Positions 15,001-18,000 of a stretch of DNA of 64,000 nucleotides are shown piece after piece (within the stretch, counting starts at the first letter, position 1; every line of letters starts with the position of its first letter). The notes under the pieces are model-generated. The model made no database searches. It saw only the letters and a program-made list of their open reading frames with translations, and was not told the origin of the DNA. Source of the DNA: Elusimicrobiaceae bacterium (GTDB lineage: Bacteria > Elusimicrobiota > Elusimicrobia > Elusimicrobiales > Elusimicrobiaceae); NCBI GenBank assembly GCA_017618215.1, contig JAFZUQ010000001.1:1-64000 (forward strand), in the 5' to 3' direction. The translations under genes and the position numbers were made by a program.

Positions 15001-18000
15001 CCGCCCCGCTAGCTTTAGCGGCTTTTCCTATTTTAGTAAGCACCAAGCCTCTGTTGACACAAAACAATCAAGCTGAAGATTTTATTAGTTTGTACAAGAA
15101 GTTTACCCCTAAAATTTTTGCCGGAAAATCTTTAACCGAAGAAGAATCTTCACACATGAAAGAAATTTTAGGGGACGATTTCTTCAATTTATGGCAAAAA
15201 TATTACAATAAAGATCTAGCACAAATCGCCAAAGACAATCCGCAAGATATAGAAGAACTTATAAAATATGCCAATATTTTCGGTACTCATTTGACTTCAC
15301 AAATAAATAATGTTTACGACGGATTAAATCCTTTATATGTTTTTGCTATGCGTGACATTAAAAACAATTTAATTCAAAATTTATCAAGTGGGCAAACAAT
15401 GCAAAGTGTGATAGAAAACCTTGGCAAAGATATTAACGCTTACCACTATAAAATAGCACAAATTAAATTATTTCAAAAATACAGTAGTGAGGGGTCCCAA
15501 ATTAATTGGAATGATTTTACTAACAGAGACGTTTTAAGCAGGGATTTTTTGGTTGATTTATATTTTGGCACTAATCGTAAAAAAAGTGTATTTGGTTTTA
15601 ATATTATCAATGCTGACAATTACCCCGAATATTTAGATGATATGTTAAATTCATTTAACAGTAGGGAAAATACTTATAAAGATCTCAAATTATCTACGGT
15701 CATAAAGAATAAAAAAGAAGGTCGTGCCATTGTTAACCACCCTGTTTTTCCGGATCAAAAAGATGCTTTTTATCAAGTTCTGCAAAAAGAATGGGAAACT
15801 GCTAAAGATTTGATTAACCAAAGGCGTGAAGGGCGTAATTGGAGCCCGTATTTGCGTCAAAGGATGGATGGAAGTATCGCAACGATTGCTTATCTTTTTG
15901 CTAATGTTATGCCCTTTCAAAGGGGGAGCTCTTCGGCAACAACAGTTTTGGTTTATGCGCTTTATGAAATGGCAGGCCTTCAAGCAGCACCTATTAAAAC
16001 GGGCCGCGCTTTAGATCTGTCCGCATTTGCTTTAGACCATGATGATTATGTTAAATCTTTCCGCAATTTGTTTGATGGTGATTTTGTAAATACTCAGGTC
16101 AAAGCTAACGTTATACCGGATGCCATACCTGCAAAAATATTGTTTACCGATGAGTATAGAAATCAACCTATTTTTCTTGATGATCCCGAAAATATGTATA
16201 ATCGTTTACCGCCCGGGTTTGAAGAAGAAGGTGCGATGTATAGGGGTAGAATATTTAATGAAACAAATTATAAAAAATTTGAAAAAATGTTTCATACGGG
16301 GTTAAGCGGTAAAGACGCTACTGACGGAAGAGGCAAAATATATATCACGGATCTTGTTAAGTACTCAATTTATCCTTATTCTGTACGACTTATACACGGG
16401 CATATACCTGTTTTGGTTAAAATAAAAATACATGAAGATAATATGCCTACCTATATGAAGGCTAATGAATTTTCATTTAAAGATGTTCCTGTGGAAGATA
16501 TAGCTGAAATTTTGGTATGGGATAAAGTCGTTTGGCGTCGGGCAGTTTTACAAGATGATGGCGAGATTATTTTAGAAGCCGTAGATAATATGCAAAGTGC
16601 CGACGTAACAGCAAATAAAGCTGAAAAGTCTTTAAACCTTAAAACAGATATTAAAAAAGCAGAGTATTTTTTGGGCCTTGTTACTAAGTTAATAGGTCCT
16701 GAAGGCAATGTGATAGCATATCATAAAAAAGCTCCGCAAAAAGAAATTTATAGGACATGGGAATTTGATGAAATTGTCAATGATGGAAATTTACAAGATA
16801 AATATCCATTAGTAAAGTTTGAATACCCTAAAATTTTATCAACGGATTTGTCTGATTTGCCGGACGGAATTGTAAAAGAAAATGGATGGCGTGATAGTAG
16901 GTATTCACTTTACTCCGATATGATATTGTCCCCTGTAAACACCTTTGGGTTTCATATGGATAAATATGAGGTTTTATTCGCATTGAAAGGCAAACCTATA
17001 ACTGATGAAGAATGGACACAAATTGTAAATTTTATTAAAGATTTAAACAATGCGGGTTTTTATCATACTGATTTGGGAAATAATCTCTTTTTTAGGCGTG
17101 ATAACAATGGTAAACTTATTGCAACTATCATAGATTTTGATGACCGTGAATATAATGATGATATAGGAACTTTAGATAGGATCCGTGTAAACTTAGAAAA
17201 TATCGGTGCAAAACGGAAATCTCTTCCAGCAGATAAATTTAATTTAAAATCATTGTTTTGGCCTGCCGTCGGTGTCGGTTTGCTTGCCGCTACATTAAGC
17301 AATCTTGTAACTGCTCCTGTTGCTTTAGCGGCTGCGCCGCTTGTGGGAAGTATCAAAATGCAGAACGCTCAACCTAAAACAAAACCTTCAAACGAAGTGG
17401 AAAAATTTATAGATTTGCGCAAAGAGTTTTCACCGGATATTTTCAGCGGTCCTAAGTTAAACGGCGACGAAGAAAAAGAAATGAAAAGAATTTTAGGGGA
17501 AGAAACTTACAATTTATGGCAAAAATATTATAATAAAAGTTTGCAACAAATTGCACAAGAAAACCCAGAAGACTTAAGAGAACTTATTAAATATTCTAAC
17601 CGTTATGAAAGCACTTTACCGAGCCAAATAAAATATCGTTTTAGCGGTACAAACACTTTGTATGTCTATACCATGAGAAATGTAAGCGAAAATTTTGAAA
17701 AAGATTTACTTTCCGGTAAAACTATAAAAGAAGCAGTAATGAATATGGGAAAAACAATGTTTCTTTATCATAAAAGAATAAATCAAATAAAGATATTTTT
17801 AAAGAAACATAATGAATCTAAGGAAATTGATTGGAAAGATATTGAAAGGCCTATTAAATATAATATTGCTAATTCATTGAATGAGAATTCTGCTCCTAGT
17901 GATTTTATGGGTTCAAAATTTTGGCCATTATCTGATGATCTTGTTTTTGGTATTTTAGCTAATACACCAATTGAGTTTTATACACCTTTTCATGAAAATG